The notes beneath the pieces are model-generated. The model ran no database searches and was not told the DNA's origin. It saw nothing but the letters and a program-made list of their open reading frames with translations. This document shows positions 19,484-28,794 of a stretch of 64,000 nt of DNA, piece after piece. This stretch comes from Novosphingobium aureum (GTDB taxonomy: Bacteria > Pseudomonadota > Alphaproteobacteria > Sphingomonadales > Sphingomonadaceae), in assembly GCF_015865035.1 (NCBI RefSeq), contig NZ_JADZGI010000001.1, positions 62,001-126,000 on the forward strand. Reading direction: 5' to 3'. Position 1 is the stretch's first letter; each line of letters opens with the position of its first letter. The translations under genes and the position numbers were made by a program.

Positions 19484-19687
19484 TCAGTCCTGCTTGGGCG
19501 TGACCCAGACTTCCACGGGGGTGATGAACTTGCCGGGCGCGGGCTTGCCCACCTCGACACGGTCGGCGGTCACCAGCTCCCCGTTCTCGAGGTTGAAGCT
19601 GGCCCAGGGCTTGGGCATGCGCCCGAACTTCATTTTCTGGATGGGACGGCCCGTGGCCGTGTTCATGATCGTGGCGATGATGCTCAT
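19484..19687 (-). CDS. Small hypothetical protein (67 residues)
   Basis: A 67-residue protein, SIIATIMNTATGRPIQKMK at the N terminus and PVEVWVTPKQD at the end; mostly beta in character with no signal or membrane segment. It lies downstream of the response regulator on the same strand, 96 bases away. I know of no family. Composition and codon use look genuine for this genome. Confidence 0.55.
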   Translation of the reverse strand: MSIIATIMNTATGRPIQKMKFGRMPKPWASFNLENGELVTADRVEVGKPAPGKFITPVEVWVTPKQD

Positions 19688-19783
19688 GGCCGCGCCGTTA
19701 GCGCTGCTGCGGCACCGCTGTCACGGGGGCGGCAGCGGCCCTTCCACAGACCGCTCGCCCGTCCCCCTTCCAGCCGTCTGCGA

Positions 19784-20581
19784 TCAGTGGACGAAGCGCG
19801 CGATGACGTCGCGATAAGAGCGCGAGACCTTCACCTGCGCGCCCGAATCGAGCACGAGGAAGCATTCGCCGTTGGTGTGCGGCTTGACCTGGCGGACCTG
19901 GTTCAGGTTCACGATGGTCGAGCGGTGGACGCGCTGGAACACGCGCGGATCGAGGCGGCGCTCGAGGTCCTTCATCGTCTCGCGCAGGATCAGCGAATTG
20001 TCGGCGGTGCGGATGCACATGTAGTCGCCCGCAGCCTCGATGTGCTCGATAGAATCGACGTCGATGCGGAAGATCTGGCCGCGATCCTTGATGTTGATGA
20101 GCTTCTCGTAGCGATCCGCATTGGGATCGGCATCCTCGGGAATACCCTCGACCGCATCGGGAGCGACTTCCTGCAGCACGGTCTTGAGCTTTTCCGCCTC
20201 TTCGGCCGAGCGCTTTTCGGTAAGACGCTGGCGCACGCGTGCGAGCGTATCGTCGAGGCGGGTCTCGTCGACCGGCTTCATCAGGTAATTGACGGCATTG
20301 GCCTCGAAGGCGCGTACCGCATGCTCCTGATAGGCAGTGACGAAGACGAACAGCGGCGGCTCGATCTCCATCACGCCCTTCACCACCGAGAACCCGTCGA
20401 AGCCGGGCATCTGGATGTCGAGGAACACGAGGTCGGGCTTTTCCGTCTTGATCTTGCGGATCGCCTCGCGACCGTTCGAACACGTGTCGATGATCTCGAC
20501 GTCGGGATACTTCTCCAGCCGCAGCTGCAGGCCCTGGATCGCCAGTTTCTCGTCATCGACAAGGATCGTGCGGATAGTCAT
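19784..20581 (-). CDS. LytTR-type response regulator
   Basis: A 265-residue LytR/AlgR-type transcription factor. The receiver domain covers about residues 1-120 with the acidic pair DDE, the phospho-acceptor Asp in LVFLDIQMPG, and the Lys in LMKPVDE. A linker precedes the LytTR DNA-binding domain (about 160-265: IEAAGDYMCIRT, VFQRVHRSTIVNLNQV, VSRSYRDVI). The sensor kinase gene ends 46 bases upstream on the same strand, so they form a two-component pair. Confidence 0.93.
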   Translation of the reverse strand: MTIRTILVDDEKLAIQGLQLRLEKYPDVEIIDTCSNGREAIRKIKTEKPDLVFLDIQMPGFDGFSVVKGVMEIEPPLFVFVTAYQEHAVRAFEANAVNYLMKPVDETRLDDTLARVRQRLTEKRSAEEAEKLKTVLQEVAPDAVEGIPEDADPNADRYEKLINIKDRGQIFRIDVDSIEHIEAAGDYMCIRTADNSLILRETMKDLERRLDPRVFQRVHRSTIVNLNQVRQVKPHTNGECFLVLDSGAQVKVSRSYRDVIARFVH

Positions 20582-20627
20582 TTATATGTGTCTCCGGAAC
20601 GCTGAACGAGCGCGCTCCCAAAAAGTT

Positions 20628-21803
20628 TCAGCGCGCCATCATCGCAGGCTGGCGCGACGCTTCGGACATGTCTTCGGCGGAGTCGTCGCGGCGGTCGGCC
20701 GGGATCTCGATCAGCACCGCGAAACCGCCCTCGACCGGCTCGATGGTCTCGAAACGATGTTCGTCACCGTAAGCCTGGGCAAGGCGGTCGCGGATGTTCG
20801 AAAGACCCACACCGGTCGAGACCGGCTCCCCTCCATCGTAAGACATGCCCGACAACCTGTTGTCGGTAGTGGGACTTTGCAAGCCCGGGCCGGTGTCCGA
20901 GACGGTAATGCGAAGCCTGGGACCGACGAGTTGCGCCGCGATGGTGATCTCGGCGCCGGTTTCCTGCGGGCTGACTGCATACTTGATCGCATTCTCGACC
21001 AGCGGCTGGAGCAGTAGCGAGGGCAGCAGGCACTTCTCGGTGTCGGAATCGATGGTGAACGTGGTGCGCAGCCGCTCCTCGAAACGCATGCGCTCGATGT
21101 CGAGGTAGAGCTTGAGCGTTTCCACCTCCTGCGCGATCGTCACCCGCGCCGAGGGCTTGTTGATCAGCGTGTAGCGCAGGAACGAGGACAGCCGCGTCAG
21201 CATCGCGTTGGCCGGATCGGTCTGCTTGAGCAGCACCAGCGTCGAGATCGAGTTGAGCGTGTTGAACAGGAAGTGCGGGTTGAGCTGGTAGCGCAGCATC
21301 GCAAGCTGCGCGCTCGTCGCCTGGCTCTCGAGGCGGATCAGCTGGTCGTTCTGCTCCTCCACCTGAAGGTAGAAGTTGATCGCGTAGTAGAGCGCCGACC
21401 ATGCTCCCAGCAGCGTCGCGTCGAGATAGAACACGCCGAGAAACAGCTGGGTGAAGCTGGCGTCCGAATCGGTGCGCCACAAGGACCAGACCCAGGCGTC
21501 GATGAAGGCATGCAGGCCGACCGCGACAGGCAGCAGCAGCGCGGTAAGGCCCCAGGTGACGATCGGGCGGCGCGTGATCAGGCCGCGGTAGATCACCGAG
21601 AGGACCAGCGAGATCGAGAAGCCGGTAATGGTCTGGATCAGCACCAGAACCAGCGAGGTCAGCGGCTGGTTGTTGGCGATCATCGACATCGTGCGCAGCA
21701 GCATCGCCCCGGCCCAGCCGGCGGTCTGCAGGCGCCAGAAGGCCTTGTCCTTGTTCGCGAAGAACGGGATCGGCTGGATGGGCAGGACGCGCATGGCCAC
21801 CAT
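20628..21803 (-). CDS. LytS-type sensor histidine kinase
   Basis: A 391-residue membrane kinase of the His_kinase (LytS/YehU) family. Four membrane helices occupy about residues 25-160. The phospho-accepting histidine is in LRYQLNPHFLFNTLNSIS. The ATP-binding domain shows LLQPLVENAIKYAV, DTGPGL and GVGLSNIRDRL. There is no recognisable periplasmic sensor domain, so sensing probably happens in the membrane. It partners the LytTR regulator downstream. Start could be the first ATG or the one three codons later. Confidence 0.9.
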   Translation of the reverse strand: MVAMRVLPIQPIPFFANKDKAFWRLQTAGWAGAMLLRTMSMIANNQPLTSLVLVLIQTITGFSISLVLSVIYRGLITRRPIVTWGLTALLLPVAVGLHAFIDAWVWSLWRTDSDASFTQLFLGVFYLDATLLGAWSALYYAINFYLQVEEQNDQLIRLESQATSAQLAMLRYQLNPHFLFNTLNSISTLVLLKQTDPANAMLTRLSSFLRYTLINKPSARVTIAQEVETLKLYLDIERMRFEERLRTTFTIDSDTEKCLLPSLLLQPLVENAIKYAVSPQETGAEITIAAQLVGPRLRITVSDTGPGLQSPTTDNRLSGMSYDGGEPVSTGVGLSNIRDRLAQAYGDEHRFETIEPVEGGFAVLIEIPADRRDDSAEDMSEASRQPAMMAR

Positions 21804-21865
21804 CTAGCGCATGTCCGCCTGCGCCGGAAGCCGCGCGGACATGCCGGACTTGTGCGAGGCGCAGA

Positions 21866-22567
21866 TCAGCTCTTTGCTCCGTCGAGACCGAGCGCGCCTG
21901 CAAGCCGGTCCATGCCGACCGCGCCCGAAATCAGCTCCTCGCCCGCCACCCAGCTCGGCGTGCCGGTGAAACCGAGACGGTTGGCCATCTGCAGGTTGCG
22001 GCGGATTTCCTCCTCCACGGTCGGGCTCGCGGCGACTTCGCGGGCGCGGTCCATGTCGAGGCCGACCTTCTTCGCGACCGCCTCGATCGTCGCGGGATCG
22101 ACCTGACCCGCCGCGTACATCGCGTCGTGGAAGGCCTCGTACTTGCCCTGCTCGGCGGCCGCGAGCGCCATCTTGGCGGCATCGGGACTACTCGGGCTGA
22201 TCACCGGGAGCTCGCGCACGACGATGCGCAGGTCCGGATTGCGCGCGATGAGCTGCTTCACGTCGGGCAGGCTCTGGCGGCAGTAGCCACAGGCAAAGTC
22301 GCTGAACTCGACGAGCGTTCGCGTGCCCTTCGGATTGCCCAGCACCGCTCCGGGGAACGGAGTCTCGACCGACTGGCGCACGTCGGCGAGCTGCGCGCTC
22401 GCCTGGCGCTGCTGCAGGTTCTCCATCGCCTGAGGCAGTATCTCGGGATGCTCGAGGATGTAGTCGTGGACGATGCTCTCGACCGCGGGCTTGCCGCCGA
22501 ACCAGCCGAGCGCCCCGATGGCGACGATGCCCGCGCCGGTCAGCGCGATCCTGGAAACCATACCCAT
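21866..22567 (-). CDS. DsbA-family thiol-disulfide oxidoreductase
   Basis: A 233-residue periplasmic thioredoxin-fold protein. An N-terminal signal/anchor (VSRIALTGAGIVAIGALGWF) is followed by a helical segment YILEHPEILPQAMENLQQRQ typical of the ScsC/Com1 subgroup. The active site is CGYC in SDFACGYCRQSL, and the cis-proline loop is in FTGTPSWVAGEEL. I chose the ATG that opens the signal sequence. It sits between M48 peptidase and the sensor kinase genes, all on one strand, suggesting an envelope-quality role. Confidence 0.92.
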   Translation of the reverse strand: MGMVSRIALTGAGIVAIGALGWFGGKPAVESIVHDYILEHPEILPQAMENLQQRQASAQLADVRQSVETPFPGAVLGNPKGTRTLVEFSDFACGYCRQSLPDVKQLIARNPDLRIVVRELPVISPSSPDAAKMALAAAEQGKYEAFHDAMYAAGQVDPATIEAVAKKVGLDMDRAREVAASPTVEEEIRRNLQMANRLGFTGTPSWVAGEELISGAVGMDRLAGALGLDGAKS

Positions 22568-22637
22568 CTGCAAAAGTCCCGATACGGCGCTGTCGGCAGG
22601 GCCCGGCAGCGCACAAATTCCGTGTTGTCGCCAGTGT

Positions 22638-23990
22638 CTAGCGCCGCTTGCGGTCGCGTTCCAGTTCGGCGCGCGCCTGCATCTCGATATCCTGTGCGCG
22701 CAGCCAGTCGGCCGAGTATTCGGGCAGGCCCGCCTCGGCAGACTGGGCACTGCGCAGCGCCTCGTTCATCCGCCCCGAGAGCACCTGCTGCTCGGCGCTC
22801 GCGAGATAGGCGCGCGGCATGTCGTTCTCGGCCGCGTAGATCACCCCGAGCTGGTACCAGGCGAAAGGATTCTCCCGGTCGCGCACCACCGCAGCCTTGA
22901 GCACCTTGCGCGCCTCCTCGTGGAAGGCCGGGTCCTCGGTTGCGATCAGCGCGTGACCGAAGAGCGTCGCGATGAGCGGCGAGTAGTTGGTCAGCTCGGT
23001 CGCCTTGCGCAGCGCCGTGATCGCATCGCGCGGACGCCCGCTCTCGAGCAGGATCTGGCCTTCGAGCTCGAGGAAATAGGGATCGTCCGGATCGCTGGCG
23101 ACGAGCGCGGCAGTCTCGGCCTGAGCCTTGTCGAAGCGCGATTCGCGGTGCCAAGCATAGGCCCGGGCATAGCGCGCGGGGACCGAGGTGTCGCTCTCGG
23201 GGTACTTGCGCAGGACCTGTTCGGGCTCGGCGAGATAGCCGAAGAGCTTGGCCTTGGCCCGCTCGAAGCGCTGCTGCATCTTCGGGTCGTCGGGTGTGGT
23301 CCAGGCCGGATCACGCTTGTAGGTATCCTCAAGCGTCTGGATGCGGTCGCCGGTCAGCGGGTGGGTCGAATAGAACTCGTCCCCGTCGCGCGGGCGGTAG
23401 CCGTAGCGAAATTCCAGGTTCTGCAGCTTCTTGAAGAACGCGATCGAACCGCGCCCGCTGATCCCGGCCTCGGACAGGTACTGCGCGCCTGCCGCATCCG
23501 CAGAGGCCTCCTGCGAGCGGTTGTAGGCGAGAAACTTGCCCATGGCAGCCTGCTGGCCCGCCATCAGCACGCCCATCGCCGCCTCGCCGCCACCGGCAGC
23601 CGCCGCCGCGACGCCAAGCAGGAGCGAAAGGATCGAGATGTTCTGCGCCGGCCCCGCGCCCATGTTGAGCACCGCGTGCCCGCCGGTGACGTGACCGAGC
23701 TCGTGCGCGATCACGCCCTGCACCTCGGCAGCGGTATCGGCCTCGTTAATCAGGCCCGCATTGACGTAGACCGCCTGCCCGCCCGCCACGAAGGCGTTCA
23801 CCGACTGGTCGTTGACCAGCACGATATCGACGTTGCCCGGCTTCAGGCCCGAAGCCTCGACCAGTGGCGCGGCCATGTCCTTGAGCAGCGCCTCGGTCTC
23901 CGCGTCGCGCAGGATCGACTGCGCCGCGGCCGGGACCGAACTCCAGCCAAGCAGGGCCAGGAGGCTGAGAAAAAATGCTGTCAGTCGCAT
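22638..23990 (-). CDS. M48-family periplasmic metallopeptidase with TPR region (BepA-like)
   Basis: A 450-residue secreted zinc protease. The signal peptide covers about residues 1-24 (LTAFFLSLLALLGWSSVPAAAQ trimmed). The zinc motif is HELGH in QGVIAHELGHVTGG, and a second acidic ligand is in RSQEASADAAGAQYL. The C-terminal half has TPR-like repeats (YARAYAWHRES, PYFLELEGQILLESG, FAWYQLGVIYAAEND). It resembles BepA, which clears misassembled outer-membrane proteins. I chose the ATG just before the signal peptide; longer starts would run into the repeat element upstream. Confidence 0.92.
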   Translation of the reverse strand: MRLTAFFLSLLALLGWSSVPAAAQSILRDAETEALLKDMAAPLVEASGLKPGNVDIVLVNDQSVNAFVAGGQAVYVNAGLINEADTAAEVQGVIAHELGHVTGGHAVLNMGAGPAQNISILSLLLGVAAAAAGGGEAAMGVLMAGQQAAMGKFLAYNRSQEASADAAGAQYLSEAGISGRGSIAFFKKLQNLEFRYGYRPRDGDEFYSTHPLTGDRIQTLEDTYKRDPAWTTPDDPKMQQRFERAKAKLFGYLAEPEQVLRKYPESDTSVPARYARAYAWHRESRFDKAQAETAALVASDPDDPYFLELEGQILLESGRPRDAITALRKATELTNYSPLIATLFGHALIATEDPAFHEEARKVLKAAVVRDRENPFAWYQLGVIYAAENDMPRAYLASAEQQVLSGRMNEALRSAQSAEAGLPEYSADWLRAQDIEMQARAELERDRKRR

Positions 23991-24009
23991 GAGCGGCATA
24001 ATGCCCCTA

Positions 24010-24273
24010 GGGTCAGGACCCATTACTGACACCTACGAGGCGCCGGATTGGCAAACATATCGGGCCGAAGTGGCCGCCGGACGGGCTAGTTGCCCGTTCA
24101 AGGTCATTTCGGTTCGAGATGGAAGCCACTCCGGCGTCCCGGAGGGATTTGATCAAAATGGCCCAGCGCAGCGTCAGGAAGCCTTGAAATATTGACATAT
24201 TCCATCGCCTTCCTTCCTCGCCCTGCGCCATTTTGATTCAAACCTCGTAAGTGTCAGTAATGGGTCCTGACCC
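24010..24273. mobile_element. MITE-like element with 31-bp terminal inverted repeats
   Basis: A 264-bp element whose ends are 31-bp inverted repeats with a single mismatch (24010-24040 and 24243-24273). Each end starts GGGTCAGGACCC, itself a small dyad. The interior has no convincing transposase; a 72-codon open frame inside is not recognisable. The flanks read CTA on the left and TTA on the right, compatible with a 2-bp TA duplication, but not proof. It sits 20 bases upstream of the M48 gene start, so it has either replaced or separated that gene's promoter. Confidence 0.75.
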
Positions 24274-24413
24274 TTAGGCCCGCCAAGGGCTTAACCGGTG
24301 CTGAAGCGCCCGAGGACACGATGCCGCCGGACCAAGTCGAGCCTAGCCGGGCAAGGTGTGCCTTGCCAAGCCTCGGTGTGACGAGGTGCCGGATGCCCTG
24401 CGCGAAGCCTGTG

Positions 24414-25853
24414 TCAGCCGACGAGGTGCCGCGCCGCGCGATCGAGCAGGCGCTCGTCGTCGGCGACTTCGCCGAGCAGTTGCAAACGCCCGTCGGCGCT
24501 GCGGCGCGCGACGAGAATGGTGAACTCGCTCCCCGCACTCGCACTTTCGAGCGGGCGCGGCGCGAGCTGGCGCAGCGCCTCGATCAGATTGGCGTGGCTG
24601 GAAGGGTGCGCGTGCAAGTCGCCGGCGTCGGCGCGGCGCAGGTCGCGCTCGCGGCGTACCACCGCCTTGAGCCCGCCCGGGGTCTCGGCCAGCAGCGCGG
24701 CGAGGCGTCCTGCCTCGAGATCGAGACGGCGGCCATGCGCGATCGCGGTTGCGAACTCGGTCAGGCGGGTCTTGTCGTAGTCGGCCCCGAAGACGAGTTT
24801 GACCAGCGGCAGCAGCGGCGCGCGCTCCTGCATGACCAGTCCGGCGTCCTCGATCAGTTCGGCAAGATCCTCGGGGGATTGCTCGGCAGCCAGAGCAAAG
24901 TCGTAGGCCCGCCCGATCGCCTCGTAGAGCGCCTTGCGCGTGCGGTCCTCGCAGCCGCGCAGGACCTGCACTTCGTGGTGCGCGAGCGCGAGCCAGTCGG
25001 CGAGCAGGGCATCGGCGCCAAGTTCGGGCAGGGCGGCGGCCTCACCCTCGACGATCCGCTCGTCAAGGAGCCCGTCGTCGAGCCCCGGACCATCGGAGAA
25101 GCGCGCAGCCGGCAGTTCGTAGGGCGCAAGATCGATCGGTGCCGCATCCAGACCGGCCCCATTGGGATCGATGAAGTCGAAACCACCGACGTCGGCGGGG
25201 CCATCGGCCCAGCCGTTCATCGGTGCGGTCTCGCGCAGCATGGCGGGGATGTCGGCCCCCGGCTTCTTTGCCTCGCTAGGTGCCGCGCGGCGACGCGCCT
25301 CGGCGACCTCGGCGCTTTCGCTCTTCCAGTTGATCACCCCGAAGATGTGATCGATCGTGCGATCGTCGCGCGAGAAGGGGAGCAGGATACCGCGATAGAG
25401 GATCGTGATCCCGCGCTGGTTGACGAATTCGGCCTCGAACCCGATCGGTGCCTGGTTCGCCAGAATCTGCATGTAATGGTCGGTGATGCGCGAGAGCAGT
25501 GAACGGCTGGGCACATCCGCGAGCGTGCGGATGTTGCCCTCGATATCGCACTCGCGCGCGATGTTCTCGCCGAGAAAGCCGATCAGCGGATTGTCGATGC
25601 CCTCGCTGAAATCGAGCACGACGCCGTTGGGCCCGAAATCGCCGAGCGTTTCGGGATGGAGGTCGTCGATCGCAGGGTAGGTACGGTTGCCAAGCAGGCT
25701 CGCCCAGAAATTGTAGGCGCGCACCTGCATGCGGCGCTCGTCGCGACCCACGGCGGCCGGCGCCCCGGCGGCTCGCTCGGACGAATCCGCAAGCTCTTCC
25801 CGCTCGTCCTGCCCGGCCAGATCGCCGTATTCCTGTGCACGCATCGTATCCAT
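24414..25853 (-). CDS. PAS-domain (PAS_5 type) regulatory protein
   Basis: A 479-residue cytoplasmic protein. The N-terminal third (about residues 40-180) is the alphaproteobacterial PAS_5-type domain: MQVRAYNFWASLLGNR, GPNGVVLDFSEG, DHYMQILANQAPIGFEAEF and HIFGVINWK. The remaining two thirds are Ala/Leu/Glu-rich and helical with no named domain visible, possibly a signalling helix bundle. I chose the ATG starting DTMRAQEYG, preceded by a GGGGA ribosome site. The ligand and partner are unknown. Confidence 0.8.
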   Translation of the reverse strand: MDTMRAQEYGDLAGQDEREELADSSERAAGAPAAVGRDERRMQVRAYNFWASLLGNRTYPAIDDLHPETLGDFGPNGVVLDFSEGIDNPLIGFLGENIARECDIEGNIRTLADVPSRSLLSRITDHYMQILANQAPIGFEAEFVNQRGITILYRGILLPFSRDDRTIDHIFGVINWKSESAEVAEARRRAAPSEAKKPGADIPAMLRETAPMNGWADGPADVGGFDFIDPNGAGLDAAPIDLAPYELPAARFSDGPGLDDGLLDERIVEGEAAALPELGADALLADWLALAHHEVQVLRGCEDRTRKALYEAIGRAYDFALAAEQSPEDLAELIEDAGLVMQERAPLLPLVKLVFGADYDKTRLTEFATAIAHGRRLDLEAGRLAALLAETPGGLKAVVRRERDLRRADAGDLHAHPSSHANLIEALRQLAPRPLESASAGSEFTILVARRSADGRLQLLGEVADDERLLDRAARHLVG

Positions 25854-25946
25854 GTGGAATCCCCACTTCACATCGTGAGGAAGCTTGTGGCGCACCGTGG
25901 TAAAATTATCTTTAAACCCGGCCCGCCGCAGGACCGTGAATTTCGC

Positions 25947-27212
25947 TCAGTCGGCGCGCACGACGCCTTCGCCCAGACGCGGCAGGCGAGCAACGAGCCT
26001 GAGCAGCACGAACGAAACGACGAGCACGATCGCGGCGCCATGAAGGGCAAAGGGCAATCCACGCCAGTCGGCCGCCGCACCCCAGGTCCAGGCCCCCAGC
26101 GCCATGCCGCCGAAAGTCACTGCCTGATACATCGAGAGACAGCGCCCCAGGATTGCCTCGGGGGAGCGCAACTGCACGGCGGTGTTGATCGTGGTCAGGA
26201 TCATCACCCAGGCCATTCCCGCCAGGAATGCGGCAGGAAGCGCGTAGACGATGGTATCGACCGCGGCGATGACGCTCAGGGCGAAGACCGTCATCGCCGC
26301 CCCAACCGCAAGTATGCCCTCGAGACCGATCTTGCGCCGGATGCGCGAGCCGAACGGCGCAGCGCAGATCGAGCCGATCCCGAACAGGCCGAGCATCATG
26401 CCATAGTCGATCTCGCCCCCGCCGATGCGGTCGGAGACCACCGCCGGGAGCAGCGCCTGATAGGCCGCGAGCCCGAAGCCCATCGCGAAGCCGCGCAGGA
26501 GGATGCGGCGCAAGGGCCCGTTCCCGGCGCAAAAGCGCATGCCCTCCCAGACTGCGGGAAGAATCGGACGCGGCTTGATCGGACGACGCTCGGGCTTCCA
26601 CCATAGCAGCACCGCGATCAGCCCGAGGTAGCTCGCGGCATTGATGGCGAAGGCGAAGGAGACATCCCAGATCGAGATGAGCAGGCCACCCAGCGCAGGC
26701 CCTACCGAACGCGCGATGTTGAACGAGATCGAGTTGAGCGCGATTGCCTGCGGAAGCTCGGAAGGGGCTACCTGTTGTCGTACCGAGGCCTGCCAGGCGG
26801 GCGAGTTGAGCGCTGTGCCGATGCCCACCGTGAGCGTGAAGGCAAGCAACAGGTAAGGAGAGATCAACCCGGCATAGGTCAGCGCGGCAAGCGCACTGGA
26901 GACTACCAGCATGCCCAGCTGCGCGACGAGCATGACCACGCGCCTGTCGTAATTGTCGGCGATGGCCCCGGCGAAGACGCCGAAGAGCATGATCGGCACC
27001 GTGGCGGAGGCCTGAACCAGCGCGACCAGCTGGTGCGAGGGGGTGAGCTCGGTCATCAGCCAGGCGGCTGCGACCCCCTGCATCGTCGCGCCAAGGTTCG
27101 AAAACAGGTTGGCGATCCAGATCGCGCGGAATACGGGATAGCGGAACGGCGAAAATGCGCCGCTCGACGCCGTCGGCCCACGCTGACCTGCCTGCCCCAT
27201 TTCGGACTTCAT
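25947..27212 (-). CDS. MFS transporter (EntS-like exporter family)
   Basis: A 421-residue inner-membrane transporter with about 12 hydrophobic helices. The loop 2-3 motif reads GAIADNYDRR, near the MFS motif A. The N-terminal half includes VGIGTALNSPAWQASVRQ and NIARSVGPALGGLL, the pattern of the MFS_3/enterobactin-exporter-like group. The substrate cannot be told. I chose the ATG of KSEMGQAG with an AGGAAAGGA ribosome site; the open frame further upstream is not protein-like. Confidence 0.88.
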   Translation of the reverse strand: MKSEMGQAGQRGPTASSGAFSPFRYPVFRAIWIANLFSNLGATMQGVAAAWLMTELTPSHQLVALVQASATVPIMLFGVFAGAIADNYDRRVVMLVAQLGMLVVSSALAALTYAGLISPYLLLAFTLTVGIGTALNSPAWQASVRQQVAPSELPQAIALNSISFNIARSVGPALGGLLISIWDVSFAFAINAASYLGLIAVLLWWKPERRPIKPRPILPAVWEGMRFCAGNGPLRRILLRGFAMGFGLAAYQALLPAVVSDRIGGGEIDYGMMLGLFGIGSICAAPFGSRIRRKIGLEGILAVGAAMTVFALSVIAAVDTIVYALPAAFLAGMAWVMILTTINTAVQLRSPEAILGRCLSMYQAVTFGGMALGAWTWGAAADWRGLPFALHGAAIVLVVSFVLLRLVARLPRLGEGVVRAD

Positions 27213-27354
27213 CGCCCGACATCCTTTCCTGCTCGCCCAATTTCCTGTCGCCGAGGCGGTTACGTCGGCCACAGCGCCCCGGCAAGCGTGTCCTTGCAGG
27301 ACTTCCGCCTGCAGAAGCCTGCGCCCCAGGGCTTCATCCCCTATGGTCCTGACC

Positions 27355-27921
27355 CTAGAGCAGGTAGCGCATCCTGATCGTCTGCCGTTCGTGACGCGCG
27401 GCGACGTCGAAGGCCGCCTTCTCGAAGGCGGGCGGCCCCATGCGCACCGGCGCATCGCGCGAGAAGCCGAAGCCCTCACGCGGGATCATCAACGCCTTGT
27501 CGAGCTTTCCGTTGCCGTTCTCGTCGTGGATGAGCGCGATCGCATAGCGACCGCCGGGGATCGCGGCGAACGTGAAATCGACTTCGGGCGCGGCGGGAAC
27601 GGTGAGATGGCGCGCGTCGGGATCGTGCTCGCAATCGGGGAAGCGATCGGCCTTTGCTGTGATGCAGGCGATCACCTGCCCCTTGTCCGAACGCAGGTCG
27701 GTAACGTGAACGCTGACCTGCGATGTCGCAGGCTTCACCTTCACAGGCCCGCCAGGCGCCGGAGCGGGCGGAAGGACGGGCGTGGCCACCTGCGACGGCG
27801 CGCTCGCGCTGGCGGCGCTTGCAGCCACCCCTGCGAGAAGCGCCGCGATCACGGGCGCGAGATGCCGCGGTCGGTCCCGCAAAGGTGGTCCCAGACGCGA
27901 AAGTAGAGACCGTAGTTGCAT
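27355..27921 (-). CDS. DUF2141 domain protein, secreted
   Basis: A 188-residue protein with a signal-like N terminus (LAPVIAALLAGVAASAASASA) and a Pro/Ala linker. The DUF2141 domain follows from about residue 70: VHVTDLRSDKGQVIACI, FAAIPGGRYAIALIHDENGNGKLD and GFGFSRDAPVRMGPP. The Asp/Asn-rich ENGNGKLD loop looks like a calcium site. The start overlaps the end of the desaturase gene by 73 bases, so the two are co-transcribed. The role is unknown. Confidence 0.82.
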   Translation of the reverse strand: MQLRSLLSRLGPPLRDRPRHLAPVIAALLAGVAASAASASAPSQVATPVLPPAPAPGGPVKVKPATSQVSVHVTDLRSDKGQVIACITAKADRFPDCEHDPDARHLTVPAAPEVDFTFAAIPGGRYAIALIHDENGNGKLDKALMIPREGFGFSRDAPVRMGPPAFEKAAFDVAARHERQTIRMRYLL

Positions 27922-28583
27922 CGATAGTTCTCGTGGTGCCGGTGGTGGTGGCTGGCGGTGATCAGCCAGTTGCCGAAACGCGACTCGACGAGCCGGCGCG
28001 GAAATATTTCCCAGCCCATGTGATTGGTGATGCCCATCACGGTCATGATCGTGAGCAGCATGGCGAGCACCGCGACGTGGATCGGCACGAGGAAGGCGAG
28101 CGCGGGGATCACCACCGCGCCGGTAACCGCCTCGAGCGGATGAAAGCTCATCGCCGCCCAGGCGGTCGGCGGCCGGCTCGCATGGTGCACCGCGTGAAAG
28201 ACGCGGAACACGCGCGGGCGATGCATCCAACGATGGGTCCAGTAGAACCAAGTATCGTGGAGGAAGAGGCACAGGACCAGCGAGACGGGCATCCACCACA
28301 AGGGCCATGCAGCCGGGTCACTGTAGATACGTGTCCAGCCGTGCGCCTGCCAGCCCCAGGCGACCACCCCCGCAGGCACGCCATAGATCCCGGCAGAGAG
28401 CAGCGAATAGCCGATTTCGGCGCGGATCTGCTTGTCGAGCCCTTCGTAGAGTCCGGGACGGCGACGATGCGTGACCCAGGCGAAGAGGCCCGAGGTCGCA
28501 AGATAGCGCACCCCCACGATCGCCGTCATGGCGAGCATCGAGCCCACTAGGGCAACCAGACCGGGACCGGAAAGCGATGGCAT
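27849..28583 (-). CDS. Sterol desaturase / fatty acid hydroxylase family membrane enzyme
   Basis: A 244-residue integral membrane di-iron enzyme. The three histidine boxes are HDTWFYWTHRWMHR, HAVHHASRPP and SHHHRHHENYRCNYG. Four to five membrane helices surround them. It probably hydroxylates or desaturates a lipid or a hopanoid/carotenoid-like substrate; the subfamily cannot be fixed by eye. Its 3' end overlaps the DUF2141 gene, which may act with it at the envelope. Confidence 0.88.
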   Translation of the reverse strand: MPSLSGPGLVALVGSMLAMTAIVGVRYLATSGLFAWVTHRRRPGLYEGLDKQIRAEIGYSLLSAGIYGVPAGVVAWGWQAHGWTRIYSDPAAWPLWWMPVSLVLCLFLHDTWFYWTHRWMHRPRVFRVFHAVHHASRPPTAWAAMSFHPLEAVTGAVVIPALAFLVPIHVAVLAMLLTIMTVMGITNHMGWEIFPRRLVESRFGNWLITASHHHRHHENYRCNYGLYFRVWDHLCGTDRGISRP

Positions 28584-28794
28584 TGTCCGGGCTTATGCCT
28601 GCAAGCCCGATGCATGAAAAGCCGCGCGACACGGCTCGGCGAAAATCTCCGGGCATATGCCCGGCGCGCGGAGGGATACCGTCCTCCCGCATGGGCCGGA
28701 TACGAAGAGGCGGCGTGAACGCCTTGACGTCACGCCGCCTCGTCAGGCTCGATCGCCCGCTTCTGTCCGGCTCGCAGCCGGGCCGGTACGGGCA

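Noticed and set aside
24013..24231. 72-codon frame inside the MITE-like element
   Set aside because: Too short for a transposase and partly made from the terminal repeat; no motif seen, so I do not call it a gene.
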